A stretch of 64,000 nucleotides of DNA, taken from Charina bottae. Its lineage: Eukaryota > Chordata > Lepidosauria > Squamata > Charinaidae. A program made the position numbers and the translations under genes. A model generated the notes under the pieces. The model made no database searches, was not told where the DNA came from, and was given only the letters and a program-made list of their open reading frames with translations. Of the stretch, positions 22,386 to 33,092 are shown one piece after another. The stretch covers positions 33,101,429 to 33,165,428 of the forward strand of contig JALMGJ010000004.1 in assembly GCA_023362775.1 (NCBI GenBank). The letters run 5' to 3'. Positions within the stretch are counted from its first letter, which is position 1. Each line of letters starts with the position of its first letter.

Positions 22386-24329
22386 AGAAACTGTGAAAAC
22401 TTGCTTTAAATAAGAAGCACATCTGAATGTCCTGAAATTCTTCAGTGGTTTGGATTAATGAGCCCAAGAAAAATGGCCAACTCTGCACATCTCTTAGGCT
22501 CCTAAACCCCCAATTGCAACCCCCCAACCTCCCAAACACCCTTCCCATCCCTTTCCAATCAGAGGAAGGTCTTCTCCTTCTAGCCCCTTTCATAACATTG
22601 CACTGTGCTGATTAAGGGAAAAAAAAGAAATGTTAGTATTGATTAGTATCCATAACTGCTTAATAGGACACAGAAGACAAAAACTCAAGGGATCATAAGA
22701 AATGTAGTTCTCTATCCCTAGGTCCCTCAACTTTGTACCTGGTCAGATTGAGATAAGTAATCTTCTGCCTGAAGTGTTTAAAAGGTAATAGGGTTGGGGG
22801 CAAATGATGATAGATTTTAAATGATGGGGGACTTACAGATTGGAGACTTGGTATTTTTAAATCCTCAGATGGGCCTTGTATGTTATTGTTCTATTGTTGT
22901 TAAAAATAGTGTCAAGTCCCTTCTGATTGAATCTGGGATTTGCTATCAGGGCAATTCAATCTTGAATTGTCATCTTTTGGAGAGAGCCAATGTCCATTTC
23001 TTGTAGAGCTGCAGGACATTCCAATATCTGTCATTTACTTTTTAGTGGAAAGTTGCTTATAAAAGTGAAGGGATCCCTCCTCTTGACGTTCAAGCTACAC
23101 ACCATGCAATACTAGAGCTTACTGCTATGCCGTTTTTCTCTGGATGGATCCTCTTGCTGAAACTGTCAGTTTGCCAAGTGACGTTTGTAAAAGCAGTCCT
23201 CCAAGTTAGCATAAGGCAGCACAACCATTCTTAGTCTGCCAAAGTCACTTAGCTTGTCGACTCTTTCCTTCTCAAACATGAGACGTTTGCTTTTAGAATA
23301 CAGTTAATACTCTCTTGTTGGAATGTGCTCCTTAACTTTGAAAGGCTAGATTTACCCACAATCTTAGCTCAAGTCAAATACAAATCAAATGACCCAGTTA
23401 AAACAGATAACCAACATCTGTCATGGCCAAGGACATATTTGATCCTCATTTGTTTGGAAAAACAACATTCATTGCCACAATAACATTGTGGACCTTACCA
23501 TAACATTGTGACAGTGTAATAATATATTCTTATCCTTTAGGATGGAATTAAAGCACAGGGAGGCCACTCAAGCAACAACTTAATGGTTCATAACTTAAGA
23601 TAGAAATTTGCACAATCTTCCAATTGTGTGTGTGGGCCACAATCCAGTAAAGAGTGTACAGTGATGTCAGCTCTTACTTGGGAGTATAAACTCTATCAGA
23701 TTAATTTAAGTACAAAGGAGCGTGCATACGGCTGGGCTGCACAGCACACCAACATCTGTATATGACCAAAGCGTGTGTGGAGAGGCATTAATGAGTTTTC
23801 AAAAAGTCAGTACCTATTTCTGAGTTACATTAAAATAACCTTTGGGCTTATGCTCTTTGTACAGGCATGAAAGCCATTAACCCAAGTTAGATATAGAAGA
23901 AAATCATTTTAAAGTGCATTCTGACAGCTGGAATTAATACCAGAAGAATGTCAAAATCAAAGTGAAACTTAAATCCTAAACAATTAAACATTAGTAAGGG
24001 ATGTACAGTTGGCCTTGTCTGTGCCAGTCCCTTAAAATTTATCCGTTCAACTTGGTTTTTAAGTAAGAGCATTTTATAAAGATTTAGCTGTTCTTTACAG
24101 TACTGCTTAGATTGGTTGTCTCTGGTCATCTTTATGAATAATATTTATTTTAAATTTTTTAACTGTAGATGCAGCTCATTGACTTTTTGACACTGGCTTG
24201 GATCCAGGCCTAATATATTTGTGGCAGACTAAATGTATTTTAAATCGTTTTGATTTCATAGGATCTAAGTATCTAAGTACAACTGTGTTCAAATACAACA
24301 TTTTGTTATTGGTAAACTGTATTTTACAT
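22386..24329. other. Unique DNA, nothing recognised
   Basis: About 1.9 kb with no recognisable gene, RNA or transposon. Open frames are short and lack motifs. Confidence 0.45.
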
Positions 24330-24520
24330 TTTTTTTAATCCATTCAATCGTGTCCGATTCTCGGAGATTGCCTGGACAAGTCCCTGCACTTTTCTTGACA
24401 AGGTTTTTCAGAAGTGGTTTACCATTGCCTCCTTCCTAGGGCTGAGATAAAGTGACTGGCCCAAGGTCACCCAGCTGGCTTCATGCCTAAGTCAGGACTA
24501 GAACTCACAGTCTCCCGGTG
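24330..24520 (-). mobile_element. Sauria-type SINE fragment
   Basis: The minus strand shows the SINE body (GGTGACCTTGGGCCAGTCAC, GGCAATGGTAAACCACTTCTG, AAAACCTTGTCAAGAAAAG) and a BovB-like end (GAATCGGACACGATTGAATG). The tRNA head is largely missing. Confidence 0.8.
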
Positions 24521-24746
24521 TGTTTCTATTTGTCCCGGAAGCACAACAAACTAATGCTTGGTTAGTACCCAGCATAAGAAATGTATGCAAATGCGCACCC
24601 CAGATGAGCCATCAAAACTGGTGACAAAAGTTTCCTGTCTTCCCTCCTCCCAGGTCAATGTCAAGAACTCTTTTCTGATTGAAGAAGTTACTGAATCAGA
24701 CTGATGGAATCCTTTTTTCCAATGTGGCCTGCACATCTAATATCTA

Positions 24747-25929
24747 CAGTATGTTGTTGTTTATTCGTTTAGTCGCTTCCGACTCTTTGTGACTTTTTGG
24801 ACCAGCCCAGGCCAGAGCTTCCTGTTGGCCATCGTCAACCCCAGCTCCCCCACAGTTGAGTCTGTTACCTCCAGAATATCATCCATCCATCTTGCCCTTA
24901 GTCGGCCCCTCTTCCTTTTGCCTTCCACTTTCCCTAGCATCAGCATCTTCTCCAGGGTATCCTGTCTTTTCATTATGTGGCCAAAGTACTTCAGTTTTGC
25001 CTTTAATATCATTCCCTCAAGTGAGCAGTCTGGATTTATTTCCTGGAGTATGGACTGGTTTGACCTTCTTGCCGTCCAAGGCACTCTCAGAATTTTCCTC
25101 CAACACCACAGTTCAAAAGCATCTATCTTCCTTCGCTCAGCCTTCCTTATGGTCCAGCTCTTGCAGCCATAGGTTACTATGGGGAATACCATTGCTTTAA
25201 CTATGTGGACCTTTGTTGTCAGTGTGATGTCTCTGCTCTTAACTATTTTTTCAAGATTTGTCATTTCTCTCTTCCCAAGAAGTAGATGTCTTCTGATTTC
25301 CTGGCTGCAGTCAGCATCTGCAGTGATCTTTGTGCCTAGAAATACAAAGTCTGTCACTGCCTCCACTTTTTCTCCCTCTATTTTTGCCAGTTATCAATCA
25401 AGCTGGTTGCCATAATCTTGATTTTTTTTGAGGTTTAACTGCAACCCAGCTTTTGCACTTTCTTCTTTCACCTTCATCATAAGACTCCTCAGCTCCTCCA
25501 CACTTTAAGCCATCAAAGTGGTATCATCTGCATATCTGAGATTGTTAATGTTTCTTCCAGCGATTTTAACTCCAGCCTTGGATTCATCAAGCCCAACACA
25601 TGATGTGTTCTGCATACAAGTTGAATAGGTAGGGTGAGAGTGTACAACCCTGCCATACTCCTTTCCCAATCTTAAACCAGTCCGTTGTTCCGTGGTCTGT
25701 TCTTACCATTGCTACTTGGTCATTATACAGATTCCTCAGGAGGCAGACAAGATGACTTGGTATCCCCATACCACCAAGAACTTGCCACAATTTGTTATGA
25801 TCCACAAAGTCAAAGGCTTTAGAATAGTCAATAAGACAGAAATAGATGTTTTTCTGAAACTCCCTGGCTTTCTCCATTATCCAGTGGATCTTGGCAATTT
25901 GGTCTCTAGTTCCTCTGCCTTTTCTAAAC
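24747..25929 (-). pseudogene. 5'-truncated BovB LINE with RT and C-terminal remnants
   Basis: The copy is flanked by a 10-bp direct repeat (CTAATATCTA at 24737-24746 and 25930-25939). It covers only the second half of the BovB ORF: the RT block FCLIDYSKAFDFVDHNKLW and GVWQGCTLSPYLFNLYAEH at 25587-25877, then the C-terminal domain (GCKSWTIRKAERRKIDAFE) at 24761-25366, ending KSRKRLNE. The region between, which should hold YADD, is shifted and carries a stop. It is closely related to the full-length copy at 14226 but in a separate, non-functional insertion. Confidence 0.93.
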
Positions 25930-25939
25930 CTAATATCTA

Positions 25940-26849
25940 TATCTATAATCTATATCTCATCTATATCTAATATATTGACCAAAGAGGAAAAAACCACAAG
26001 GCCAGTTCCATGTCAGCTCAATGAGTACCTTTTAGGACTATGATAGACTAAAATATAGAAACACTGTGTAGGGTCAGCTATTGTCAACTAAATTAAACTC
26101 ATTCCACTTTTACTGCTGCCCTCTGATTAAATTTTGAAGAGCTAGCGAGCATTTTATAAGGCACCTCTTTCCCACACAGGCTGCAAAAAAAAAGGTTACA
26201 TGAATCAATTGCAAACCTGAACTTGAACATACCAAACTCACCCCACCCCACCCTTTAGAACTAATGAATACATGATGAAATAAAGCACTGGTCTGTCTAC
26301 CATGGATTATGCAGGATCAGTTATTACATAAACCTTTCTAGTTTAAGAAAGACAGATTCTTTCTGACTGTTTAATGTGCAGGGAGACACGTTTATCTAAG
26401 CTTTTATTTAAAAAAAAAGCAAGGAAACAAAACGTTAAAGAAATTCTTTAGTTGTTTTCCCTATCCTTGTACATCCTCTTACTGCTTTATTCTATTGGCT
26501 TTTCAGAAACTTAAGAGTTTGTATCCTATAGTCTCAGGTGATATAAAGCAGGTTTGAGCCCTCTATGTTTTGACCAGGAACGTCCTATTTACACCTTTCA
26601 ACAATTTGAAGACATGCTATCACATCACTCTGTCTTCTCAAGGCTAACTTTTTCCAAATCCTTCAATGTTGCTTTCTAGGATTTAATTTCTAATTCCCTG
26701 ATCATCCAAATTGCCCTTATAAAAACTTGCTCCAGTTTGTTTGAAACTTGCTTATATTGGGGGGGACAGAACTGGTCTGACCCATACCAAAAAAGTAGAA
26801 TGATTACTTTCCATGATATAGAATCTGTATTTCTGTTGATGCAGCGTTA
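25940..26849. other. Unique DNA, nothing recognised
   Basis: It begins with a short AT-rich run (ATCTATATCT type) and then holds no recognisable feature. Confidence 0.4.
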
Positions 26850-27165
26850 AGTCGTATATTTATTTAATCAATTTACATGGCCATACAACTTGCCAATTGA
26901 AACTCTGGGCAACTAATATAGGATTAAAACTAATACAAAAACAATATACAGAACAAAGACCAAAGACTTGCAAATTTACCTCCGCGTTCGCCATGAGCTC
27001 TGCTTGTCAGAAGCCGGTTGTGAAGCATGCGAATGGTGATCACATGACTGCAGGATGCTGCAACAGGCATAAATGTGCACTGGTTGCAAAGCACCCAAAT
27101 GATGATTACGTGACCACAGGACGCCATGATGGTCATAAATGTGAAAATGTTACTATTTTGAAAAT
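26850..27165 (+). mobile_element. L2-type tail fragment joined to a MITE fragment
   Basis: 26855-26945 resembles an antisense L2 tail (ATTTACATGGCCATACAACT, CTCTGGGCAACTAAT). 26950-27165 matches the middle of the MITE at 30943-31337 (GTGATCACATGACTGCAGGA, GATGGTCATAAATGTGAAAA), but its inverted ends are missing. Confidence 0.6.
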
Positions 27166-29084
27166 ACTGTAGGTATCATCTCAAGCCAATCATAACATAT
27201 CTAATCTAGAAACAATTCTCTTATAATGGAAACATTAAATTTAAACCGAGGTATTCCTACTATTTTTCTTTGTTACCACTTGATTTTCATCTTGGCTTTT
27301 CTGTAACTATAAAATTCCCTTTAAACCAAGCGTAAATTGCTTTAATCAACATAAATAAAGTCATCACATTATTTTTGCCTTAGCTGCTAGGTGGCTGAAA
27401 AATAGCCATGGACAATGGGAAAAAATGAAATAAATATTGATATAAGATTTTTAAATACATGACATTGTTTGATCTTCTTATCTCAGCATTTGCAAGTGGA
27501 TATTGAGACATTCAGCGTTTATACTAGTGAGCTTGTAGAAAAGGCATTTTGACACGTACTCTTTTTGAAGTTAATGAAATTCAAGCTAGTTCTAATTGTA
27601 CCATCAGTTTGAAATGGGCTGAGCAAATGGAGGTGGGATTGAGAGTTGCTTCTGTATGTATGAAAGTAAAAGGCAAGGTAAAAAAAATTGAGGGGGGCAG
27701 GTATGGATTTTCCTTTCTTCCTTTTTCTCTTCCTCTTCTCTCCTTCCTTTCTTCATCCTCCTACCAGTTCCTCTATGAATATTTTCACAAACATATAATC
27801 TTTTCCCTACTACAAGCTAATGGTTGATAACTTGGTCATGGTAAAAAAATGGGCGGAATTCTCTAAAGAACTTCAGTGCAGGTAGAGTTGCCAAGAAGTG
27901 AATCCTGAACCAAGAGCCACAGGCTCTTCCTGAAACTTTTAGTTGTTGTTTCTCCTTTTCAGAGAGCCTTGCCACAATTCAACCTATGGGGATGCAACCC
28001 ATCTGCAATAGAGAGTAAATCTAGCTTGTTGAGCCAATCTGTGGCTTTTAACTCTTGCTATTTTTAACCCATTGGCTTGGAAGACAAAAGCTGGGGTGCA
28101 GTCAGCTTCCCAGTATAGAGGTTTTCCTTCCAATAAAAGTTAAAAAGGGATGGAAAACAAAAGATTGAATCTGTATTTCTCCTTCAGTTATTAAAAGCGG
28201 GGGATGGGGGGGGCTCTGGTGAGTGCGGAGTGATATGACGTTTTAGGTTCCTCGCCATAAGAGTCACCAGCAGGTTGCCTTCTGGAATTACCTTCTGTAT
28301 CAGGTGTGCAGTTTTCCCCAATTGTAATAGCATTCATTATCTTTGTGCATCTGCAAAAATTCAAGGCCAAAAGTAGAAAATTAAGTACTGAAGTACAGAA
28401 GGACAATGGATGGGGGAAACCTCTCAGAGCTTAGTGTACATAGAAGAGCTATGCAGTTTTCTGAAAGGGGATGAAAGAGTATGAATAAGAACAGGTAAAA
28501 TATATGATTGCTTTCTCACAATATTTTTGGACTGTTTGTCCTTTTGACTGTGGGCATTTTTGGTTAAAGGAAACAAATTCAGCATGCATGAAGTCTGCAC
28601 AGTATAGGTTGCATAGATACAGAATGAAAAGATATAGCATCAACTGGTGTGAGGACTCACAAACTGGTTGGCTGAAGTTTAAAAGTGTTAGGGCAGATCA
28701 GCATTTGTCAAAACATCCTTGAAAGGTCAACTTTTCCTTTCTGCTGTTACCAACACTGGGACTCCAGAAGCAATTGTCGAAGGGCAGCAGATGTTCAGCG
28801 TTTGCTCTTTGTATCCTAACAGCCCTGAACACTGCAATATCTTGAGTTAAACGTATAATTATGATTACCTTGAGAGTCTCTTTTCTTGTCCAGCTGAGAA
28901 GTCCCAGAGCGATTCTTAAGTAACTGGTGGGACAAGGAAAATCCCCCTTGCAGCCACTGTCACATCCAAGCAGCTGCCAGTTCACAACAGAAAAAGTATG
29001 GACACCCCCTGCTCCCACCTTCCTTTTCCAGGAGTTACAGCTGCACTTCTTTCTTTTTCAACTCTCCTATTAAATCCAACAAGA
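27166..29084. other. Unique DNA, nothing recognised
   Basis: No gene recognised. A C/T-rich stretch lies at about 27710-27770. Confidence 0.45.
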
Positions 29085-29270
29085 GCCAGTTTGGTGTAGT
29101 GGTTCAGGCACCAGGCTAGAAACCAGAAGATCATGAGTTCAAGTCCTGCCTTAGGCACAAAGCCAGCTGGGAGAATTTGAGACACTCACTTTCTGTCAGC
29201 CCTGTGAAGAAGGCAAGGACCAACCACTGAAAAATCCTTCCCAAGGGAGGAAAACAAGAATCCAACACTA
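29085..29270 (+). mobile_element. Sauria-type SINE
   Basis: Starts with the tRNA-derived head AGAGCCAGTTTGGTGTAGTG and GAGTTCAAGTCCTGCC (B-box-like), then GGCACAAAGCCAGCTGGG. The 3' half is diverged. Confidence 0.85.
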
Positions 29271-29960
29271 AGCTACCTGCAGCTGGGCAAGATCAAGGAG
29301 GCAAAACTACACAGGTTTCAGAAAGTTATCTTTAATGCCAGCCGAAAGAGCATACAGAGTCTTGGAAACTCTATTAGGAATTTCCCAGCCTTGTTTATAC
29401 TTAATTAAGACAAAGTCTCTTTGAATACTCCACAGTGCATTTTTTCTCATATTTCTCAGTACCAGGGCTGAGTTGCTCTTTACAAGATAAGCTGTCAATG
29501 GGGGGGGGGGGACTCCTATACCAGTTTAAGGCTGGTTTAAATTTGAAACCTAATCCAGGAACATGCTAGGTGAATGACAAGACTGGCTCTGCCAGATCGG
29601 CTCCATATCTTCTTGATACTTTTTCAATGGAGCCATCTTAACAGATATATTGCCACAGCAACAATGGTCTTTCCCACTGGTAAAAGTCGCATTCTACCCC
29701 ATCCCAATCTCTCTCCGATAATTGTCAGAGGTAATTAGGATTTCTCCCAAAATCTTACATTATTATTTACTATAATGGATTGGTGCAAAACTTTTCTTAG
29801 ACTTACTTATTTTTTAATCAAAAGTCTATCCCACCACAATCATAAATAGAATCTTGGTGGCTCACAACCAGAACAATAGCATAATCATAAGTAATGCAAA
29901 TACAAAACTTTCAGACCCCAAAATTTCATATTCCTGTGGAGGAGGAGGAATGGCATAAAA

Positions 29961-29995
<35 letters not shown>

Positions 29996-30045
29996 ATAGT
30001 AATAATAACAATTGAAGAGGAACCTTCAAAATGGACTTGTCAGGG
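29271..30045. other. Unique DNA with (AAAT)n at 29957-29999
   Basis: No gene recognised. A G run lies near 29501-29511, and a clean AAAT microsatellite of about 43 bp precedes the LTR fragment. Confidence 0.5.
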
Positions 30046-30345
30046 CCAGCCCAAGAACAATGATGAGTCAGTGTATTCCAAACTCAGTTCTTTATTGTTC
30101 TCACCATCAGACAGAATCTTGCCAGACTAAAGCTATCCTAACTAACCTAAGGGGAAATAACCTAGCAGACTCTAGGGCGGAGCTACTCTGACTCTCTTTG
30201 ACTCCCTGCCAAGACTCCCCAGACTGCGAGTCCATTTATCTCCTTGGAATGTGCTCCCTCCTTCCTGAGAACCAGCGACAGCTTCGAAATCCACCACATC
30301 ACTGCCCCCATCGGGGACACATTCCATCATAGTACTGTTGATTTC
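30046..30345 (-). mobile_element. LTR-like fragment
   Basis: On the minus strand the piece has AATAAAGAAC, a polyadenylation signal placed about 50 bp before a CA end (GGGCTGGCCCTGACA). That is the arrangement of an LTR R-U5 region. No internal retroviral genes or second LTR are visible, and the other boundary is uncertain. It may be a solo LTR or a truncated one. Confidence 0.5.
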
Positions 30346-30392
30346 CCCCAAGTTTTTTGATCCAGCAGTATAATGTGGGGAGAAGTTATTAT

Positions 30393-30625
30393 TTTTATTT
30401 ATTTACTAGATTTACATCCAGCCTTTATTTTCTACAGCTCAAGGCTGTAATAATTTTCCCTCCCCCTATTTTTTCTCACAACAGCAACCCTGTGAGGTGA
30501 GTTGGGCTGAAAGAGAGTGACTGGCCCAAAGTCACCCAGCTGGCTTTCATGCCTAAGGGAGGCCTAGAACTCACCGTTCTTGGTTTCAAGGCCAGCACCT
30601 AAACCATTGGACCAATCTGACTTCT
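30393..30625 (-). mobile_element. tRNA SINE with L2-like tail
   Basis: The minus strand shows a diverged tRNA head (GAAGTCAGATTGGTCCAATG), GGTGACTTTGGGCCAGTCAC, CTCACCTCACAGGGTTGCTG and an L2-like tail (CTTGAGCTGTAGAAAATAAA). It has the same design as 10248-10690 but without the internal triplication. Confidence 0.75.
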
Positions 30626-30942
30626 ATGTTGCTCCTATTGTTATTTTAGATTCAAACATGATCTACAGTAATTGGGCAGTGCATTTCCAAGACATGAAAA
30701 TCTAACTTCTGTCCTCTTGTTTGAAGCTGAGAATCTATTGAGTTTTAATTGAAAATCATAAAGGAAAAAAAATCCTGACATTGGGACAGGAGACAAACAG
30801 TTTTTGGGCTTTTGGTTTCAGTTTTGTGCATTAAAAAAACAGCAAGGCTCTTATTTGGGAGTGTTTCTCTAAAGACCCGAAATGATATAATCTTAATATA
30901 TTGAAAGTCAAAGTCTCCTCCTGTTTTACATAGTAATAGATA

Positions 30943-31337
30943 CAGGTAGTCCTCACTTAATGACCACAATTGGGACCAGAATTTTGGTTGGTAAGTGAAG
31001 CGGTCATTAAGCAAATCTGACCCAATTTTATGACCTTTTTGCAGTGGTCATTAAGCGAATCACTGTGGGCATTAAGCAAATCATGCAGTTCCCTATTGAT
31101 TTTGCTTCCCAGAAACTGGCTGGGAAAGGTGAAAATGGCAATCTCATGACCATGGGACACTGCGATGGTCATAAATGCAAACCAGCTGCCATGTGCCCAA
31201 ACCATTATCACATGACCATGGGGACACTGCAACAGTAATAAATATGAGGACCGGTCATAAGTTAGTTTTTCCAGCACCATCGTCACCGACAGTCCAAACT
31301 GTCACTAAACAAATGGTTGTTAAGCAAGGACTACCTG
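30943..31337. mobile_element. 395-bp MITE with TA target duplication
   Basis: The ends are inverted repeats (CAGGTAGTCCTCACTTAA; right end TTAAGCAAGGACTACCTG) flanked by TA on both sides, which suggests Tc1/mariner-type mobilisation. There is no transposase. The interior repeats motifs such as GGTCATTAAGC and CATGACCATGG. A fragment of the same family lies at 26950-27165. Harbinger-type insertion with a 3-bp TSD cannot be excluded. Confidence 0.65.
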
Positions 31338-31526
31338 TAATGCTGTCCTGTATATGTCTACTCAATCCCATTAATTGGAGTTACTTCCAGGTAAGCATAT
31401 ACAGTATATAAAATTGCAGCCTAAATCCTTTCCCACATTTCCTTGTATACCTAAGGAATGTGGGAAAAACAGTTAAAACTCAAATACAACACTAGAATAA
31501 GTCCACTTGTCCATATGGTTCTCCAA

Positions 31527-31536
31527 AGATAGATCG

Positions 31537-31621
<85 letters not shown>

Positions 31622-31625
31622 TTTT
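31527..31625 (+). repeat. Compound microsatellite (CTAT)n(CTTT)n
   Basis: A run of CTAT passes into about 20 CTTT units. The repetitive open frame over it is not a gene. Confidence 0.97.
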
Positions 31626-31629
31626 TCTA

Positions 31630-32224
31630 CAGTTGGGAAAGGATGATTCTCTTCTTACAATGCTTTATGATCGTTCTGCTTTAGGAAGATTGAATGAAGT
31701 TACCTTAATAAAGAAAATCTGCCTTTGTGACAATGACAAATAATTTAATACATAAATGAGCTGAATAACAAAATAAATTGCTACCACCTGAAAAGCATTT
31801 CCATCTCTGTGAAAAATTAATAACATTTGCAGGCTATTCTTTGGTTAAACATCCTCTGAACTTGCCTCACTCAACAGATATTTAGCATTCAGCACAATTG
31901 ACAAAGACCTGTCTGTCAAAACCTTGTGGATTTAAGGTTATTCAAAATTACTTTTAGGTTTCTGAGAGTAAATGCAATTATATTTGTAGTAGGAAAAGTG
32001 GGATGCTACATTTGACATAGGCATTGGGGGAGGGATAATGTCTAAGAAGAAATAAATCTGCACATCAACCACAAGAAGGACCTTTTATATAATTTGCTAA
32101 TGCTCCAGCCCTGAAATCTTCCCAGCATTTGCAGGTTCCAAAGAGGGGCCACTGAATATTAAAAATACTCGTGGGATCCAAGGGAAAAACTATGTGCAAA
32201 ACTCTGACATAATGTAATCTTTAT
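31630..32224. other. Unique DNA, nothing recognised
   Basis: No gene or repeat recognised. Confidence 0.4.
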
Positions 32225-32555
32225 ACATTTATTTTATTTTTTATTGTTTTTAGATTGTTATGGAGTTTTTAACTGTTGTGTTATATGCTGCCCAGAATCA
32301 CATGTTTGTGAGATGGGCAGCTATATGAATATGCCTAAAATAATAAAATAAAATAAATAAAATAATAAAATAAAATAAAATAAAATAAAATAAAATAATA
32401 AAATAAAATAATAAATAAAATAAAATAAAATAAAATAAAATAAAATAAAATAAAATAAAATAAAATAAAATAAAATAAAATAAAATAAAATAAAATAAAA
32501 TAAAAAATAAAATAATAAAAATAAAATAATAAAAATAAAAATAAAATAAAATAAG
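32225..32555 (+). repeat. L2-type 3' tail followed by long (AAAAT)n array
   Basis: 32225-32334 resembles an L2/CR1 3' end (ATGCTGCCCAGAATCACATG..GAGATGGGCAGCTATATGAA). It runs directly into about 220 bp of AAAAT/AAAT repeats. The array probably expanded from the short tandem tail of the LINE. Confidence 0.8.
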
Positions 32556-32995
32556 TATTTAAGGTCACTCAATTAAAGGACCGTCATTGCCAGAATAATG
32601 TGGGAGCTCCTCACTCCCAGGTTCATCTTTTATTTATATTTATGAATCACCTCATAACCTGGTCTCCTAAGTGGCCTACAGTAATTTAGTCAAAGCTTAA
32701 ACACAGATTATATTCAATGAAATATTAAATAAAATATGACACATTAGTACAAGATATATTACATGTAGGAGTTAAACAAAGTAAACTAAATATTCTCAGA
32801 GTAGAGAGTGCAGAACATAAACTTTAGAAAATGAAAAGATGATAAAGGCTTGGAGAAACCAAAAAGTTTTGCTTGGTACAAAGGAACTTTTATCGAATAT
32901 AGCATTAGGGATATTTGCATTTCTCTGAGGAAATGCCATTGGAAATCTGTTTCTTGCTTTCATTTGTATTTTTACCCATTGTACTTCAGATAGAG

Positions 32996-33084
32996 CAGTG
33001 TTTCTCAACCTTGGCAACATGCTGGCTGAGGAATTTTGGGAGATGAAGTCCATACATCTTAGTCACCAAGGTTGAGAAACACTG
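32996..33084. mobile_element. 89-bp hAT MITE with perfect TSD
   Basis: The element begins CAGTGTTTCTCAACCTTGG and ends with its inverse, flanked by a perfect 8-bp TSD (AGATAGAG at 32988-32995 and 33085-33092). It is a deletion form of the palindromic family also seen at 2717, 36478 and 59104. Confidence 0.9.
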
Positions 33085-33092
33085 AGATAGAG

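Noticed and set aside
30046..30345. Complete endogenous retrovirus near the LTR-like fragments
   Set aside because: Neither here nor at 21184-21828 are there gag, pol or env signatures or paired LTRs; only solo or partial LTR-like pieces can be supported.
31507..31743. Leu/Phe/Ser-rich frame
   Set aside because: Translation of the CTTT microsatellite.
32321..32572. Phe/Tyr/Ile/Leu-rich 83-codon frame resembling a membrane protein
   Set aside because: Pure translation of the (AAAAT)n array.
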